NCBI GenBank assembly: GCA_947184155.2 | Contig: CAMXCT020000489.1 | Location: forward strand, 180,513 to 244,512 | Reading direction: 5' to 3' | Length of the DNA stretch: 64,000 nucleotides | DNA from: Cladocopium goreaui | Taxonomy: Eukaryota > Sar > Dinophyceae > Suessiales > Symbiodiniaceae | Shown here: piece after piece, positions 1-13,140 of the stretch | Layout of the letters: the number at the start of each line of letters is the position of its first letter | How positions within the stretch are numbered: the stretch's first letter is position 1 | Notes under the pieces: generated by a model | Told to the model about the DNA's origin: nothing | Database searches by the model: none | The model's input: the letters and a program-made list of their open reading frames with translations, nothing else | Made by a program: the position numbers and the translations under genes

Positions 1-1147
1 ATCCCTTGGGTAAGAGCATGTGCAACATGAGCAGTCATGGCAGTCATGAGCCTTTCACTTGGAGCATTGATCACCGAAGATGCTGTGTGACACGTGTGAG
101 TCACTTCTTAGACACTTCCTTTGAGTCTGACATAGTCTGACAGTCTGCAGGTCAAAAACATTTAAATGTGGCTGAGATACCACTGATGCCACTACTCTCA
201 ATTTACATGGCTTTCATCACACGAATCCATGGATATCAAATCGCTCAAATGGATTCAACGGTCAACTAATCTTGTGTCGGGAGACGCTGGAAGGATGTCT
301 GCAATTCCTGTGCATACACTAGTCACATCTAGTCACATCTAGTCACATCTAGTCACTATATGTAGAACACACACACAGCTCGGGCAGGGACAACGACTGC
401 CCACACACCACAAAGGACAGAACGAAAACGCATAGACCGCACAAGAATCGACAGAAGGAACAAATAGTCAACTTTAAATTGACTTTAAATACAATGTGGA
501 AGAAACATGTGGAAAAGGGATGAAAAGGGATGAAAAGGGCCACTCTTGTGGACAGCCAAAACTACTCACACGAAACTGAACACGAACTCTGTGTGCAAGA
601 CTTTGCCTTGTCAGTGTGCTCCTTGTGCCAGCGCTGGCGCTTCTGGTGCCACCAGCCCCACGTCTGACCAGCTCTATTCCGCTTTCGCTTTCTGGACCTA
701 AGATCATCGATGGGCGCTGGACCGTGGATGATTCACCTTCATGTTTTGCAACGTTGTTCCCATTCCTTTACATCGAGACTTCAGACGTCACATCTTGTGC
801 AAATACGCCAGCACAAAATTCATACTAAGCAAATCTAAGCACGGTAAAAATACTGTATAGCTTGGCTAGCTTGTCTGCGGTGAATCTACCTTCCAATGTA
901 CCTTCAAGATTCCTACTGCAGAATCCGACACTAATAACATGAAGATACATGAAGATAAGTTGCGACTCGTAGTTGACACTATCCCAGCCGTGGTTGTCTC
1001 TGTCAGTCTCGGCCTGTTACAGTAGCCGGAACAAAGAATCAATGCATTTCAACACAAACAACAAAATCAGAACTATCAACTTGCTTTGACTTACTTGATC
1101 ATTCGGTCGTCAGTAGTCTCTTCGTTGGAAAAGGATGGAAAATGCAC

Positions 1148-1183
1148 CTGTTCGACATCTTCTTCCTGTGCTTCGTAGGAATC
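1148..1183 (-). CDS. acidic mini-exon (12 codons)
   Basis: On the minus strand a 36-nt open stretch is bounded by a splice acceptor ending CAG before GATTCC and a donor GTGCAT. It reads DSYEAQEEDVEQ, phase 0 at both ends, with 6 acidic residues of 12. Its character matches the exons at 1533-1574 and 1897-1976, so I infer they belong to one acidic, probably C-terminal, part of a minus-strand gene. A unit this short could be chance; the support is the repeated combination of AG|G acceptor, GT donor, phase 0 and acidic content in neighbouring units. Confidence 0.4.
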
Positions 1184-1532
1184 CTGATCCTCTCAAGGAT
1201 GAGATCGTGAAACGAGAACTGCCACAGATGAGGCACTGTACGCATATGAATACAACAATATACAACATAAATAATCATAAATATTGCTGAAGTATTTCTT
1301 GATGCATTATGATGTCTTTAATGTACGTGTCCAAGAGAAAATAAGTGAAACAAGGAATAGGTCCGCAGTCTGCAGAGCTAAAATATGTAGACCAAACATC
1401 CCCAACCAAATTGTCCGATGTGGTCTGCTGTCAAGACATGTCGGTTTCCCATGCTTTCCTGTCCTGCCTTAGGATCTCTTAGGATCTCTTAGGATGTCTT
1501 AAGTCAAGTCTAACCCACAGTGTGGTTCCGAC

Positions 1533-1574
1533 CTCGATCTCCTCAGCGACTTCCTCGAACTCATCAGGATCATC
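1533..1574 (-). CDS. acidic mini-exon (14 codons)
   Basis: A 42-nt minus-strand segment lies between an acceptor (GCAG before GATGAT) and a donor (GTCGGA). It reads DDPDEFEEVAEEIE, phase 0 to phase 0, with nine acidic residues. No family is recognised. Composition and splice pattern agree with the neighbouring mini-exons. The tandem decamer AGGATCTCTT lies just beside it at 1471-1500. Confidence 0.42.
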
Positions 1575-1896
1575 CTGCAATGATCTGCAGTCTGCAAGGA
1601 CTGCACTGGGTCCATCGATGCTTTATGATGCTTTCTTGGCAGGATCACTTTCAATACCGCTAAAATATCAATGACACAACAATCGAACTGCATGATGAAT
1701 TTAGTGCTGTCACTCGCTCTGACAAAGCACTTCAAAAACTGTGAAGAAAACTCGCAACTAGTGAGGTGACAGAAAGCTGAACAATTAAATCACATTGTCG
1801 CAAAATGTCGCGAACATGCCCATTGTGACACATGTGACACAAGGTTCGGCATTTTTAGACTGCATCATTTACAGCATCCTATTGTGGCAAGCCTGT

Positions 1897-1976
1897 GCAT
1901 CCTCGTGGGTGTCGTCATGGTCTTGGTTCTCATTCTCATTCTGCATGTCAAACGTGACGTCCGTGCCATCACCAGC
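1897..1976 (-). CDS. acidic exon (about 27 codons)
   Basis: After a clean acceptor (TCCATGCAG before GCTGGT) the minus strand reads an acidic, Asn/Asp/His-rich peptide starting AGDGTDVTFDMQNENENQ and ending DDTHEDAQ. The likely 5' splice site is GC-type (CAG before GCTTGC), allowed in dinoflagellates; without it the frame runs to a stop 18 nt on. The antisense plus-strand frame here (Ser/Phe/Trp-rich) looks like a shadow. Function unknown. Confidence 0.42.
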
Positions 1977-2255
1977 CTGCATGGAGAAATGAGGAGAAAC
2001 CACCGGTTGAACAGTTGAACGATGAGTTGCACTGAGTTGCACAATTTGAACATTCTGGGAGTATGTGGGAGTATGGCATTGAGTATGGCTTCAACACGAC
2101 CTGCAGAGCTCACAGAACTCTCAGTAACCTCTTGGGATCGAAATCTAGCCTCCGACACAATCACCTTAATTTAATGCCCTGTAAATGTCATAAATATTAA
2201 TATGTATAGATATATATATGATATATGTATATGTATACTCATATACTGTTCACAT

Positions 2256-2448
2256 CTATATTTCAAGTTGTTTTTTCTGTGTCTTCCGGTTCGCCTCTTG
2301 CTCGTCTTGCTCGTATGTGTCGTCCACATCGCCTTCTTGGTAGCTTTCTTCACTGTAGACTCCATGGTTACCGAGCACACCTTCATCGTCCCATTCTGCT
2401 GGGAACTCCACTGAGACCATGGCTCCAGTTTTTTGGAATGAACAGAAA
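2256..2448 (-). CDS. acidic open segment, probable exon(s)
   Basis: A minus-strand frame stays open for about 64 codons and has the same acidic, Tyr/Gln-containing character as the mini-exons downstream (fragments SVEFPAEWDDEGV and YQEGDVDDTYEQDEQEANR). Internal AG|G sites before GTGTGC and before GCGATG suggest it may be two exons. Boundaries are uncertain. An AT-rich stretch borders it at about 2477-2510. No domain recognised. Confidence 0.35.
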
Positions 2449-4135
2449 AAGCTGAAAAAACGAAAATATTGGAAGAATATATATATATATAATATATAAG
2501 ATAATATAAAATGATATAGAATGTGAACGAGTCCACGGTGCATCTTCCACAAGACTTCAGAGGAATTGCAACAGGGTTTGACTTCTTCAGACTGGGTGAT
2601 CTCCATATCTCATGTGGTCTGTCAGACATCTGAACGCCTTGTTTGTCAGGTGTTTGCTACAATGATTTGAGCAAATTTGGGCTTTCTTGTCTATGAGCAA
2701 GAAAAAAACTGCGCAAACAAACTTTAGCAAGCATTCAGCTGACAATGTTTTGATTTCGACATGGGTTTATCCAGCCACCAAACACACCTGCGCATTTCCC
2801 CACTTTTTCTTTTGGGAGCAAACTTTGGTCCTTGAAGGTATCCAACTAAAAAGTGTATATGTGTTCAACGCAGTATTGGCCAATAGCAGGAGATCAGAGG
2901 TTGTTCCCTTACACACTATCTCAGATTTTCTGCATGGCAAGATGGCGTGCGACCCTACTTTGGTTCATGGAGTTGTACGCCATCGTTGCAGCGCGGATCA
3001 AGTCTGTAAGAGCTGTTGAAGACAGGAATTCGACATCCAAAAACGACAGCTTTCCACATTTCGCACATTTCGCACATTCTTCGCTAGGTTTCAGCGAGGT
3101 TCAGCGGATCCATCGATCCATGGACAGTGTTTGCCCAGCCACTGAGCCTTAATGAGACACAGCACGTTCCACATCGTTCCACTAGTAGTTTCATGATGTT
3201 TCACGACCATTCACCTGTCTAGAAGATATTATTTCAACATCTTGTAACATGTTTCACCAAACCAAAAGGACACTGCTATTGAGCAGTGTGAGCTGATCAG
3301 ATTTTCCGCTCTGCCAGGAAACTGACATCAGCAGGAAGCGTCCATTGAACGATGGAACGCTGGAGCTTTCTATGATTTTCTATGTCTGTTTTATGTTTTT
3401 TTTTTAAGGCTAAACTGCAGTCATCGACTTCAGGGTCGACGTTGTGCTGAAAGGGCGGATTGCCTGCAAGAGACAGGCCAAAGAAGTAATCAAGACACAT
3501 TGCAAACAGATTGAGACGCACTAAAACATACTAAAACCATCTAAATCATTCTAAAACCATAGTTGATTTTTCATGATTTGTCATGATTTATCCACTTTCT
3601 ATGTCTATAATTCATTCTATAATCCAATTGTCAGCGCAGATCAGAGCAAACCTGACATGATACATCAACTCAGTAAATCCATGGTAAACGCCTTGGACAA
3701 ACAGAACATAACAGAACAAACCGACTTGGCGACTCGTGGAACGCAAATAGCATAGATTTGATCCTGATAGGAGCTTTCACCATGTTTCACCATGTTCATG
3801 CCGTTCTCGCGTCTGGATTCCTGCCATCCATATCCTTCACGTTCTATCAGGTTGACGGGTCGACAATTTTCTCCATTTTCTTCTACATTATTCATCAAGT
3901 TTCTACATTCTTCAATTTGTTCAATCATTCTTTCACTATTCTTCCACCAATCTTCCTATCACTGAGTTCCCAGACGTCATCGGCTCAAATGGTGTCGCCC
4001 GAGGCTCCGTTCGAGCCACGGGCTCATGCACCTGCCGGAACTGCCCTGGAACTGCCCTAGACCTGCCCTTTCTGAAGGACCGGGACCACCGAGACCACCG
4101 GGACCAGCGGGATCACTGTCATAGTTATTATAATA

Positions 4136-4225
4136 TAGATATACCAGTATGATATATATATATATATAATATATATATATATATATCTATTATATATAAT
4201 ATGTGTATATATATATATGTATATG
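4136..4225. repeat. TA-rich microsatellite
   Basis: Runs of TATATA interrupted by short AT words. It generates spurious Ile/Tyr-rich frames on both strands. Confidence 0.9.
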
Positions 4226-7207
4226 TAGATATCATAGGTATTCATAGGTTATCATCATAATCACCAACTCTTATCATGTGTCATGACACCGTGAACTTTT
4301 TGGTTCCAAAGTTCGGGAGACCAAAATCTCAAATTTGAAGGGATTCATGCCAATGTGAAGTATTAAGTATTGCATTGGCAGGCTATGTTTTCCAGCTCTG
4401 TGTCGGACCGTGTACAAGACCGCTGTTGACTGTTGAGGAGTTTGCTGAGAAGGTACACAGCAGCTGTTCTCCCGTCTGTGCATGCTTTTGAGTGGTGCTT
4501 CATATCACTACATGATCCACATGTCAAGAAAGTTCAAGAATCCCAACATACTCCAATTAAGAAGCAAACATCTGAACTGACTTTGCCTTCTTCTACTCTG
4601 TTAGATATGCAGTGTCCAAGCCAGTGAGCTTGGGAGCCAAAGATATCCCTGCTTTATGATAAAAGAGAATGCATGAGAAACACCTTGGCCCAGCATTTTG
4701 CTTTACAATATAGAAAAATCGAGAGTTTGAGAAGAACTCTGCTCTCGTGGTTGTGAACAGTTGTGAATATGTTGCGGAACATGTGCTCTCCTGTGTCAGA
4801 ACGGCGCCTGAGTAACAGGCTCAAAAGGGGGCCGTTGCTCCATTCGAGTCACTGGCTCTTGCACCGCTTGCACCGCTTGCACCTGTGCCACTTTTCTGCA
4901 GATTCAACATGATTCAGCATGATTTCACTATATCAACCAGTGCAGGAACCGAAGCTGAACCTGCAGATGAAGCGGCCTTTACAGAACCACACGACTCTTT
5001 CAGGATGAATATGGACTCTTTTAAAAAAAAATCACATGAACAAAGACCCTTTCTTCAAAACACCAGCAAAATTATGTTCATCTTGTGACTGTGCTGACAG
5101 TTTGAACAGACTCGTTACAACTAAGATCAAATAAGTATGAGTCACATAAGGTAAAAGACAGTTATCCTCCTTTTTCTTTCAAACATGTATAATATATTTA
5201 CAATCACTGTATATACATACATTGCACATAATTATATATACATTATACACCAAGAACAAGTTGTCTGCTTCGGAGACGGCCTGTGGCTCAACTGGACGCT
5301 CTGGTGGCCTGGAATGGGAGAATGACGTTTCAGCGTGCACGATTGCAGTGCATTGCAGTGCATATGTAGGAATGAAATGGAATGAAATGGAATGAACCTG
5401 TCCATCCTGTCCTTTGAAAATTTCAATGCTTGTCCAGCCTAATTTTCTCCCTTCCGTTCAGCATTTTGAAATGACGAATCACTGCGCTTCTGTTTCTGTC
5501 CAACAAAAGAACAGATGGTTTATGAATGGTTTATGAATGGTTTATGATAGTTGCTAAGAAACATGTCCTAAGACATGAAGACACAAAACCAGACGGCCCT
5601 GAGGATATGGGGGACATCGACAGCACCCCCTAGCATCGCCCAGCCTTCCAGTTGCCACTCTTCCTCTCAGCTCGTCATGGCGGCTGCCCACCTCTCACTC
5701 GCTTCAGCAACTTCGATCAACTTACTGTACCATCAAATACCATCAGTATTCAGAAGGCATAAGAAGGCACTTGATACTTAGGTGTGCTGGATTTGTATCC
5801 GGTATGTAGACACACATATGCTGCAATGATGTGCATTTGCACGTACAGCATGGAAACCGTTGGAAAACCGCACATCCGGAAGATCCAGCAAAAGCAAACC
5901 TGCAAAAGTGTGATAGTGTCATTATGGAAAGTGACAAGTGTCCTGCACTGCTGAGATTCCTGGGGTTTCTGTCTGCTCTCTGCTTATGTCTGCATGACAT
6001 TCTTATCTTACCATCAAATCATCAAAAATCATCCAAAACTATCAAATACTCTGCTTATATTTATATGCTGTTGTTTACATCAAACCTCTGCATATCTTAC
6101 GTCCATGTCTAGGCTGCCCTGCCTGGCCGATCACCGACTGGGTGTCTCTTAGCTTGCGACGTAAGAAGTCAAGGTCCTAGTTCCAAAAAAAATTCCCAAA
6201 GTTTCCCAAAGTCAAAGCAACTCAGCTTTGCTCAGCTTTACACTTTCCACATCTTTCCACTTATCCAATTGGTTCACTGTTCATGTTCAGTTCACATTAG
6301 CTTTCATTGTTTTTCCTGTTTTTTCATTGTTCTAGTTCTTTTTTACATTTGTACATTTTGCCTATGCTGTATACTTCTGGATAATGTTGTTCTACTTTGC
6401 TCAAGGCAACAAAATGGCTGCCTCTGCAGTGGTCTCATTCTCCCGTTGCCGTTGTTCCAGGAGGTTTTGCCTCAGTCAACTAACCCAGTTCAGTGGGTAA
6501 AGTGGCTAAATGCCCCAGTCAATCTGTGGTTTTTTTCTGTGGTAAATCTGTGGTAACCAGAACCTTGGGTCGCAAACAATAGATTGTTCACAGCAGACGC
6601 CGAGACCTCAGCCAAGCCATGTAAGCCATGCCAACAACAAACACAACTAGAATAGACTATATATATATTATATACATATATCAATTTACTACTATACATT
6701 AGATATAACTGATATAATATGGACAATTTATGAGAATTTCATGTCGACTACAGGGCTTCTGCAATTCAAAGTCATTGAGTTGATGCTTCTCAGATCTAGC
6801 CATGATTGCCATATATTGCCATGATTGAGTCATCAAGCTCCAGCGTACTCACTGCTACCCTCCGAAACAACGACAATTCCTGACGATGTCGCCAAGATTT
6901 CGCTACTGCAGGCGACTGAGCATCGAACACCAGACGAATGATCGCAAACCTTGCGTTTGTGCAGGCACTCAATACATCTCAATACTGTACCCTATTTTGT
7001 GGAAAACCAACGGTGTGTACAGCCCACTTTGACAGCATGTTTGTATGCGAGGAACAGTTTAAAGGTCTGGTTGAAATTGGTACGGACTTGACAACAACGC
7101 TGTTTTCCAGATTGGCGGACACTGTATATAAGTTCGTAAAAGTATTGAATCTTATGCTGACTCTTGCCATGCTGCCGACAGATTTTCTCCAAGCAATTGT
7201 AAACCCC

Positions 7208-7229
7208 ACAGAGAGAGAGAGAGAGAGAC
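7208..7229. repeat. (GA)n microsatellite
   Basis: About eight GA dinucleotides in a row (CT on the minus strand). It underlies the low-complexity peptides in all overlapping frames. Confidence 0.85.
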
Positions 7230-7691
7230 CCAATAAGCAAACAAAATGATATTCATAAAATTTCATTAGCCTCGCTCATGTTTGCCACCAGTTCCTCTTC
7301 TTGCAGCAAATAAGAAGGTACCTCATTTCTGTGTAGCCAACTTATGAAGCTTCAAAAAGTCATCCTGTTTTTGGATTTTTCCCCTTTTTTTTTGGATTGC
7401 TAGACATCCAGCTATCGGTGCGTGGCGGACCCCAGCAGCAACAGTCCAGGATGAGCCCGACCAAGAAAAAACCATCCAACATATCCAATTCGCTGCATGA
7501 ATTGTGAATCAAAAAAGAACATACAAGTACGAACTGAAATATGTACATATATATATATACATAAATTCATAAATATAGGTATACAGTAAAAATCAACAAA
7601 TGCAAATATATTTTTTCAAGTCAAATTTAGACAAGAAAATGTAAATTGAAAATTCTCCTTGATCTGTCAAATTCTGTCACTGCTTTCCTAC

Positions 7692-7754
7692 ATGGTTCGC
7701 GTAGCCCGCCTCCCGAAAGGATGTTAACAGCAAGGAGAAGTGGCCTCGCAATTC
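7692..7754 (-). CDS. probable exon (21 codons)
   Basis: The minus strand has an acceptor GTGCAG before GAATTGCG and a donor GTAGGA, enclosing 63 nt that read ELRGHFSLLLTSFREAGYAN plus H, phase 0 at both ends. The exon opens with the same GAATTGCG as the coiled-coil exon at 20715-20771 (ELRANLDAQ), so the two may be related repeat exons of one gene. No family is recognised. Confidence 0.42.
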
Positions 7755-9122
7755 CTGCACCGTGACGCGCGGTGATACACAATTCCATGCAATTCCAAGG
7801 CGGTAAACAAAGGTGATCCTACGAGATACAGAAAGACTCATTGATGTGATAGTCAGAGCTCTACAAAATGTAAATCTGACAGTACCTGACAGTGTACTGG
7901 TCTTTACAATTTCAGGCACAAACCCAAGCTGTAGGCACAAACTCTTATACCCACACAGAGCTTCAAAGTGAAACAATCTTGGCGCGTACTTGCTTATTAC
8001 ATGTCCTACCAGTCCTATCACTGCAAGTATTATAAGATATAATTAAGATATTCTAAGATATTATATAAGCTGGATGTGGGTTTGTGTCTATTTCTATACA
8101 CCGGCAGCAAGCTCTAAGGATCTCCAAGGGTTATATAAATTATCCCATCGCGGAATGTCGTCTCTGGAAACTGAGATTTGATATTCGAAAAATTCGACGC
8201 TCGACATATCTCGTCATGTAGTCAAACAGTTGAGCACCATAAAGGCAGGCCCAAAGCATTTCAAAGCGTGCCTCCAGTGCTGTGGCAAAGTCGCTTTTGG
8301 TCATGTTCTCATTCTGTCGCCTTGGGGATTTCTCTGCACGTGGAGATTGCACACATGACGTGGCATGGTGAAATGGTCCAATCGAATCCACTTGAATCTA
8401 TGGAAGCGATCTCTTCCCTGAACTATCTTGATGGATTATTAATCTTTGGCAGAAACAAATGCAGCAAAAACAAGCTCCGCCAGGCTAGACATACTTTGTT
8501 GATGCCCTGCTTCTAGGAATGCAACATCCTGGTCACCTGAAATCTTCCTTTTTTGGTTCCTTTGTTGAATAATAAACCAATACTGGCCTCTCATTGAGAT
8601 CATAATTTTACATATCACATCCTTTTCATTCCTTTTCCATCTTTTCCCTAATTTGGTTGTTTTTTGGTGTTTTTTGGGTGATCAGCAGTGTAGACTCGCC
8701 ATGACCTGCACTCCGTGCTCCAGAATTTTTTGCCAAGGTGTCGGCTTCAGGGAGCTGGACACTTCCACCTACGCAGTGAAGGTCGAGGTCGTATGGTTTC
8801 CATAGCTTTCGGCATTGACTTACATACCTTATGCGCAAATATGTATCGCATTGTATCGCAATTTATATATAATTAATATCTAAACATATCTAAACATCAA
8901 TCAATTTAATCTTACAGTGTATATTCTTCTTAACAACTATATACATTCTTCTGTACATGGATCTATAATGATCTATATGGTATCATATGGTCCCGTACCT
9001 TATGTTGCACTGTAAAAAATCTCAACGTGAGCGGTGCGAAGACAGCCTATGTATATATCTCTATATTATATATATATGTATATATTATGTATTACATATT
9101 GTATATTGAATGGATATGAAGG

Positions 9123-9177
9123 GAGCGGCCTTCGAGCGAATGTCTTTGATCTCGCTCATCAAAGGCGCAAGGTCCAC
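9123..9177 (-). CDS. probable helical exon
   Basis: From an acceptor AAG before GTGGAC the minus strand reads VDLAPLMSEIKDIRSK in phase 0, a charged amphipathic segment. A GC-type donor (AAG before GCCGCT) would close it. The frame is open further upstream, so the exon may start earlier. The antisense plus-strand frame is also open; the minus strand is preferred because it matches the neighbouring exons in type and orientation. Confidence 0.3.
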
Positions 9178-10770
9178 CTTCGATGCCCAGCCCCGGTTTC
9201 GCAAAGCTGCAATTTCTGGTCGTCAAAGGCTTCCACGGCCTAAAGTGCTTTCAATATCTTCCAATGCTTCCAAGCCCAACATTCTGACCACTACATAGTC
9301 ACTACATCGCATTAGTCAGTGTGGCAGGGATTGTGCGTTGTGTTGGGGCTTCTGTGTTTGGGCTTCTGAAGCTCCGATACAGGAAGCAACCTCCAAAATC
9401 TTAGCATACGCGGAAAAAAAAAGATGTACAGTTGGTGGCCAAACCAAAAGTTGGCAAACAAACTACCGTGAACCAAACAAAGCACAAAATGAAGCGCTTC
9501 TTAGATGCTGAGCGGTGTTCACGCGCTCTGATCCCCTGCACTGTCAAATCGCTCGCATGCGAACCTTCATCACCTCGTGTCGAATGGAATCCACCAAATT
9601 TGTCGTCACCTGAAAGATGCGAATCCGTCTTGTGATGTTCTTTGGCTATGCTACAACATGATACAACATGATACAAGTTGATACAAGTACAACCACGCAA
9701 TAGGCTGTTACATGTTGTCAACAAATCTGACCAAATCTTCAAAGACCTCTTAAAGACTCTTACACTGGACACGGGACAGACTCCACATCTCAAACATGAA
9801 TCGGTGTGTCAGTAATACCAATCGTCCCATGACGTGGAATGATCCACTTTGTTGAGCCGTGGACATCCGACGATTGGTAGATATTGGATGATATTGGTAG
9901 AGATATTGGTGTTCTCCATGCTGAATTCACGGTTTTGGTTTCCTCATGTCTCATGAAACTCGGCATCTCGAGCTCCAGAGCTCCAGGCCAAGCGCAGGTC
10001 TTGAACAACTCCCTGGAGCTCTTCTGCCCGGACCTTGTCCTGACTAAAAATGACCATATTCGTAAGAGAGGTTCAATCATTTTAATATAGTTTAATCTTT
10101 GCTTAGAAGATAAATTTTGGCGAATGGCTAAAACATGCTGAAACCGTTCTGAATTCCTCTATATATGTTACAATTTCTTGCACTGAAGAACCTTTCTGCC
10201 TGGCTGACTGACGAGCTTTGACTGTCTACCCAACTGGCCGATTTCTTGACAGAACGTCATGACATGTAATACATGCAAGAGACTGGAAGATGCATAAAGA
10301 TGCATAAAGTCAAATACCTCCAACACTTCACACGACTTCCATACGTTTGCATTAAAGTCCGGCAGAGTTCGTCAACACGTCTTGGCAAAACGGCGAGATC
10401 CCAAGAGCCTGCAGCCCATCTTGCTGCCTGGGAGCAGAGGCAGCCAACACTTCGTCATGTTGGATTTCACTTCACAATCTTCACAGCGACATTCCGGATT
10501 TCGACATGTTTTAACATATTTTAACCATGTACAGAGACCGAACCACTCGATGCTATCTTGGATTCGGGATTCAGATGTATTCAGATGGGAATCTCGCTCA
10601 ATTGAATGCTAGGCAGAAACGCTTCACACCATGGATCGATGTGACAATGTGACAACGTGCATCAAAATGTACACCTCAACAGAATTTGACCCCGTGCAAG
10701 TTGAGCACATCACCCGTGGAGCATCTCTTTCACACCCTTCACTTCCTGCATGACCTTGTGGGAAATATGG

Positions 10771-10808
10771 AGTCTGGATGAGTCTGGATGAGTCTGGATG
10801 AGTCTGGA
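10771..10808. repeat. decamer tandem repeat AGTCTGGATG
   Basis: Nearly four copies, period exactly 10 bp. Confidence 0.95.
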
Positions 10809-11249
10809 CATCAACATTGATCAAAAATCGAAACTTCGCAATGGCAAGAAATCATCCCACCTATGGGGAATTCATGGGAATACACACAGAAACGATCGTA
10901 GGTTTTTTTTAAATGATTTTTTTTGATGTTTTTTTGAGACTCGCAAGAGCCATGCGACGGTCAGGTTGCAAGACTATGCTTTGAACATCAAGCTAGACCG
11001 TTAGCAACAAAGAGAGGGCTTACATGAGAAGTGTAGTTAGATGTCTTGGTTTGTAGTAAATGCTTTTGAACCAATCAGGAGAAGTCTCGCTGCCTCTACA
11101 TGAAGCGGCTCTTGTCGCTCCTGAAAAGTTGCGCTTTTCTCGGTAGAAATGTGTGAAATATGCCATGCATTGCCATGCTATGCCAGACTGAAAAAATCTG
11201 CACTGTTGAACACCTCGAACCATCGGAATCCTGATCCAAGCAAACTAAC

Positions 11250-11350
11250 AGTAACTGACACTGGACTTTGTCCAAAGCTCCGCGGTCGACTCTATCTGAA
11301 AGGCTCTGGTCCTTGATGGCTTGGAGGGGCGACAAATCCACTTCCTTTGG
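11250..11350 (-). CDS. probable exon(s), charged helical peptide
   Basis: The minus strand is open through a charged segment with pieces KEVDLSPLQAIKDQSL and DRVDRGALDKVQ. Two AG|G acceptors lie inside (AAAG before GAAGTG, CAAG before GACCAG), so it may be one exon of about 100 nt or a shorter one. The peptide resembles the coiled-coil exons further upstream. End points are approximate and the function unknown. Confidence 0.35.
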
Positions 11351-12019
11351 CTCCCACATGACAAAGGTCTTAACCTAACCCAGAGGAAGAGGGGGCCACG
11401 AAAGGTTCGAAAGGTTGAACCACAAGGTACACAAAATATGGCCGAAAGATGCCGAAAGCAAGGCAAAACAGCCAGCAACTTCTCGAATACATCAAACATG
11501 TTTAGGCGCGGAAACTTGCAGACCACTGGGCCCACAGCGGTTGCCAATTCTTCTTGTAGCTGACAGAACTCCCTCACCCTGCATCGACATGCATCGACAT
11601 GTATCGACATCAATATCTGTGCATGTTGCGCTCATGTTCATGAACATGAGCGCAACATGCGCAGAGAGTGTTGGCATTTGTTGTCTTTGTTGATGCCTTG
11701 GGATTTGCATCAGAGCCCTATGACTGCAAAGATCTGCAGAGTGGCCATGCAGCACCTAGTCTGTCTGAAGTCGCTGAAATTGCTATGGAGCCTTTGCACC
11801 TGCGGTGAAGACAGTTTTCTGACAGTCAATGGCTGGCACCATGGGAACATTGCAATAAACGTGAAGCCGTGAATGCGTATAGATCACTGGAGAACTAAGA
11901 ACCCACTGCCATAACCATCATGTAATGTTTAACTGTGCTACGAGTATGTCATGGTATCAGGTCATGGATGTCATGGCTATGCCAGCTATGCAGTGCCAAA
12001 TATGCAAGACGTCGCAGCA

Positions 12020-12150
12020 TGTCGTAGCATGTCGTAGCGCCTCCTCCGTCAGCGGCACCAAATCTTCGCAGTTGACCCGGTTCTCACGCACTGCCTGACG
12101 CAGTGCACGAAGCGCCGGCTCCACCTGGCCAATGCGCTGCGATTTCTCGA
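12020..12150 (-). CDS. probable exon, helical peptide
   Basis: A GC-richer patch reads on the minus strand a continuous helical peptide with segments SQRIGQVEPALRALRQAV and NCEDLVPLTEEALRHA. AG|G acceptors occur before GTGGAG and before GCAGTG. No domain is recognised, but the amphipathic pattern fits the coiled-coil exons between 12 and 25 kb. Exact borders cannot be fixed. Confidence 0.4.
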
Positions 12151-12454
12151 ATTGCACAAATTCATTGATTAATCATACGCATTCATAGAACATTCAGAAA
12201 CCAAATGAATCCAAGTTTGAATCATTCACTGGATGACTTGATGTAACCAACGTTGCTAAAATCATACTATCTGATATACACATCAACACCCGCACACACA
12301 CACATCTTTACTTCTTGATTGATACTCTATCATAAACATCTGTAACCTTACCTCAGCATACCTAAGCAACATGCTTGGGACACAGCGTTTTCGCTGGCCG
12401 TGCTATGTTGATATGGTGTTGTGCATTGTTGTGCTATGGTGTTGTGCGGTGTGC

Positions 12455-12545
12455 TATGCTGCGCCTGCTCCAGGTTTTGCGTGACATGTGTAAAGTCACA
12501 GTCGCGACGCAATCGGTGCATCTCCTCGACATGTGGGGGCTCCAC
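12455..12545 (-). CDS. probable coiled-coil exon
   Basis: A minus-strand frame reads VEPPHVEEMHRLRRDC then FTHVTQNLEQAQHS, hydrophilic and helix-prone. The acceptor would be ATAG before T, weaker than the AG|G seen elsewhere. The downstream edge merges into a TGTTGTG-type repeat. Function unknown. Confidence 0.3.
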
Positions 12546-13009
12546 TATTCTTAGCCTATACAACCATTCAAATGGCATCAAATGACACACCTCAACCTGA
12601 ATACAAATTCCCAGTCATTTCCACTGTGTCATGGCCTTTCAAAGTCAAATCAGAGCTAGATTTCTAGGACCTCTGAAAAACCATTCGGCCCATCACTCCT
12701 CCACAAGCTTCTCTCCAAATTCCTAGCCACAGTGAATGACATCTAGAAGAATTCACAAAGAGATTTGCGAAGCCCATACAACGACATGAAACGTCATGCA
12801 AGGACATGCAAGGACTGCTTGGTGTGTTGATTTTACCTGTAAGAGCTTGGAACATACTACCTGTTTGTTGCACGATGATGGGCCCTCGGGGCCTATTTAC
12901 GTATCACTCCATCCTTCTCATGTAGTTTTTGGATTAGTAATTTGAACATACGTCGTAGTTATTGAGATATTTGATATTTCATATATTTCATACCAAAAGG
13001 ATCCAACAC

Positions 13010-13140
13010 TTTGGCTGTCACGACATGCTGAAAAGTGCAGAAAATCTGCGGGAGCCTCATCAACACGCTTTCGGTCCTCAAAAGATATCGGTGCAGAACG
13101 GGTGAGTATTCGAAGCCAGTGGAGTTTACGAAAGTCTTTC
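13010..13140 (-). CDS. probable exon
   Basis: A minus-strand frame is open through KDFRKLHWLRILTRSAPI and EDRKRVDEAPADFLHFSA. An AG|G acceptor (TTTGAG before GACCGA) offers a shorter exon starting at EDRKRV. No recognisable domain. Same strand and spacing as the neighbouring exons. Confidence 0.33.

Larger units (their letters stand above)
2630..7690. other. intron or intergenic DNA without a supported gene
   Basis: No frame here has convincing codon structure plus splice sites. It holds AT microsatellites (4136-4225, 6655-6720), a GA run (about 7208-7229), and decamer tandem repeats (for example 3521-3558, 5341-5363, 5371-5396). The longest plus-strand frame (6938-7249, 103 codons) ends in the GA run, read as alternating Glu-Arg, and is probably not a gene. 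Confidence 0.6.

Noticed and set aside
2171..2629. 152-codon minus-strand frame
   Set aside because: Half of it is AT-microsatellite translation; the alternative acidic frame (2256-2448) agrees better with neighbouring exons.
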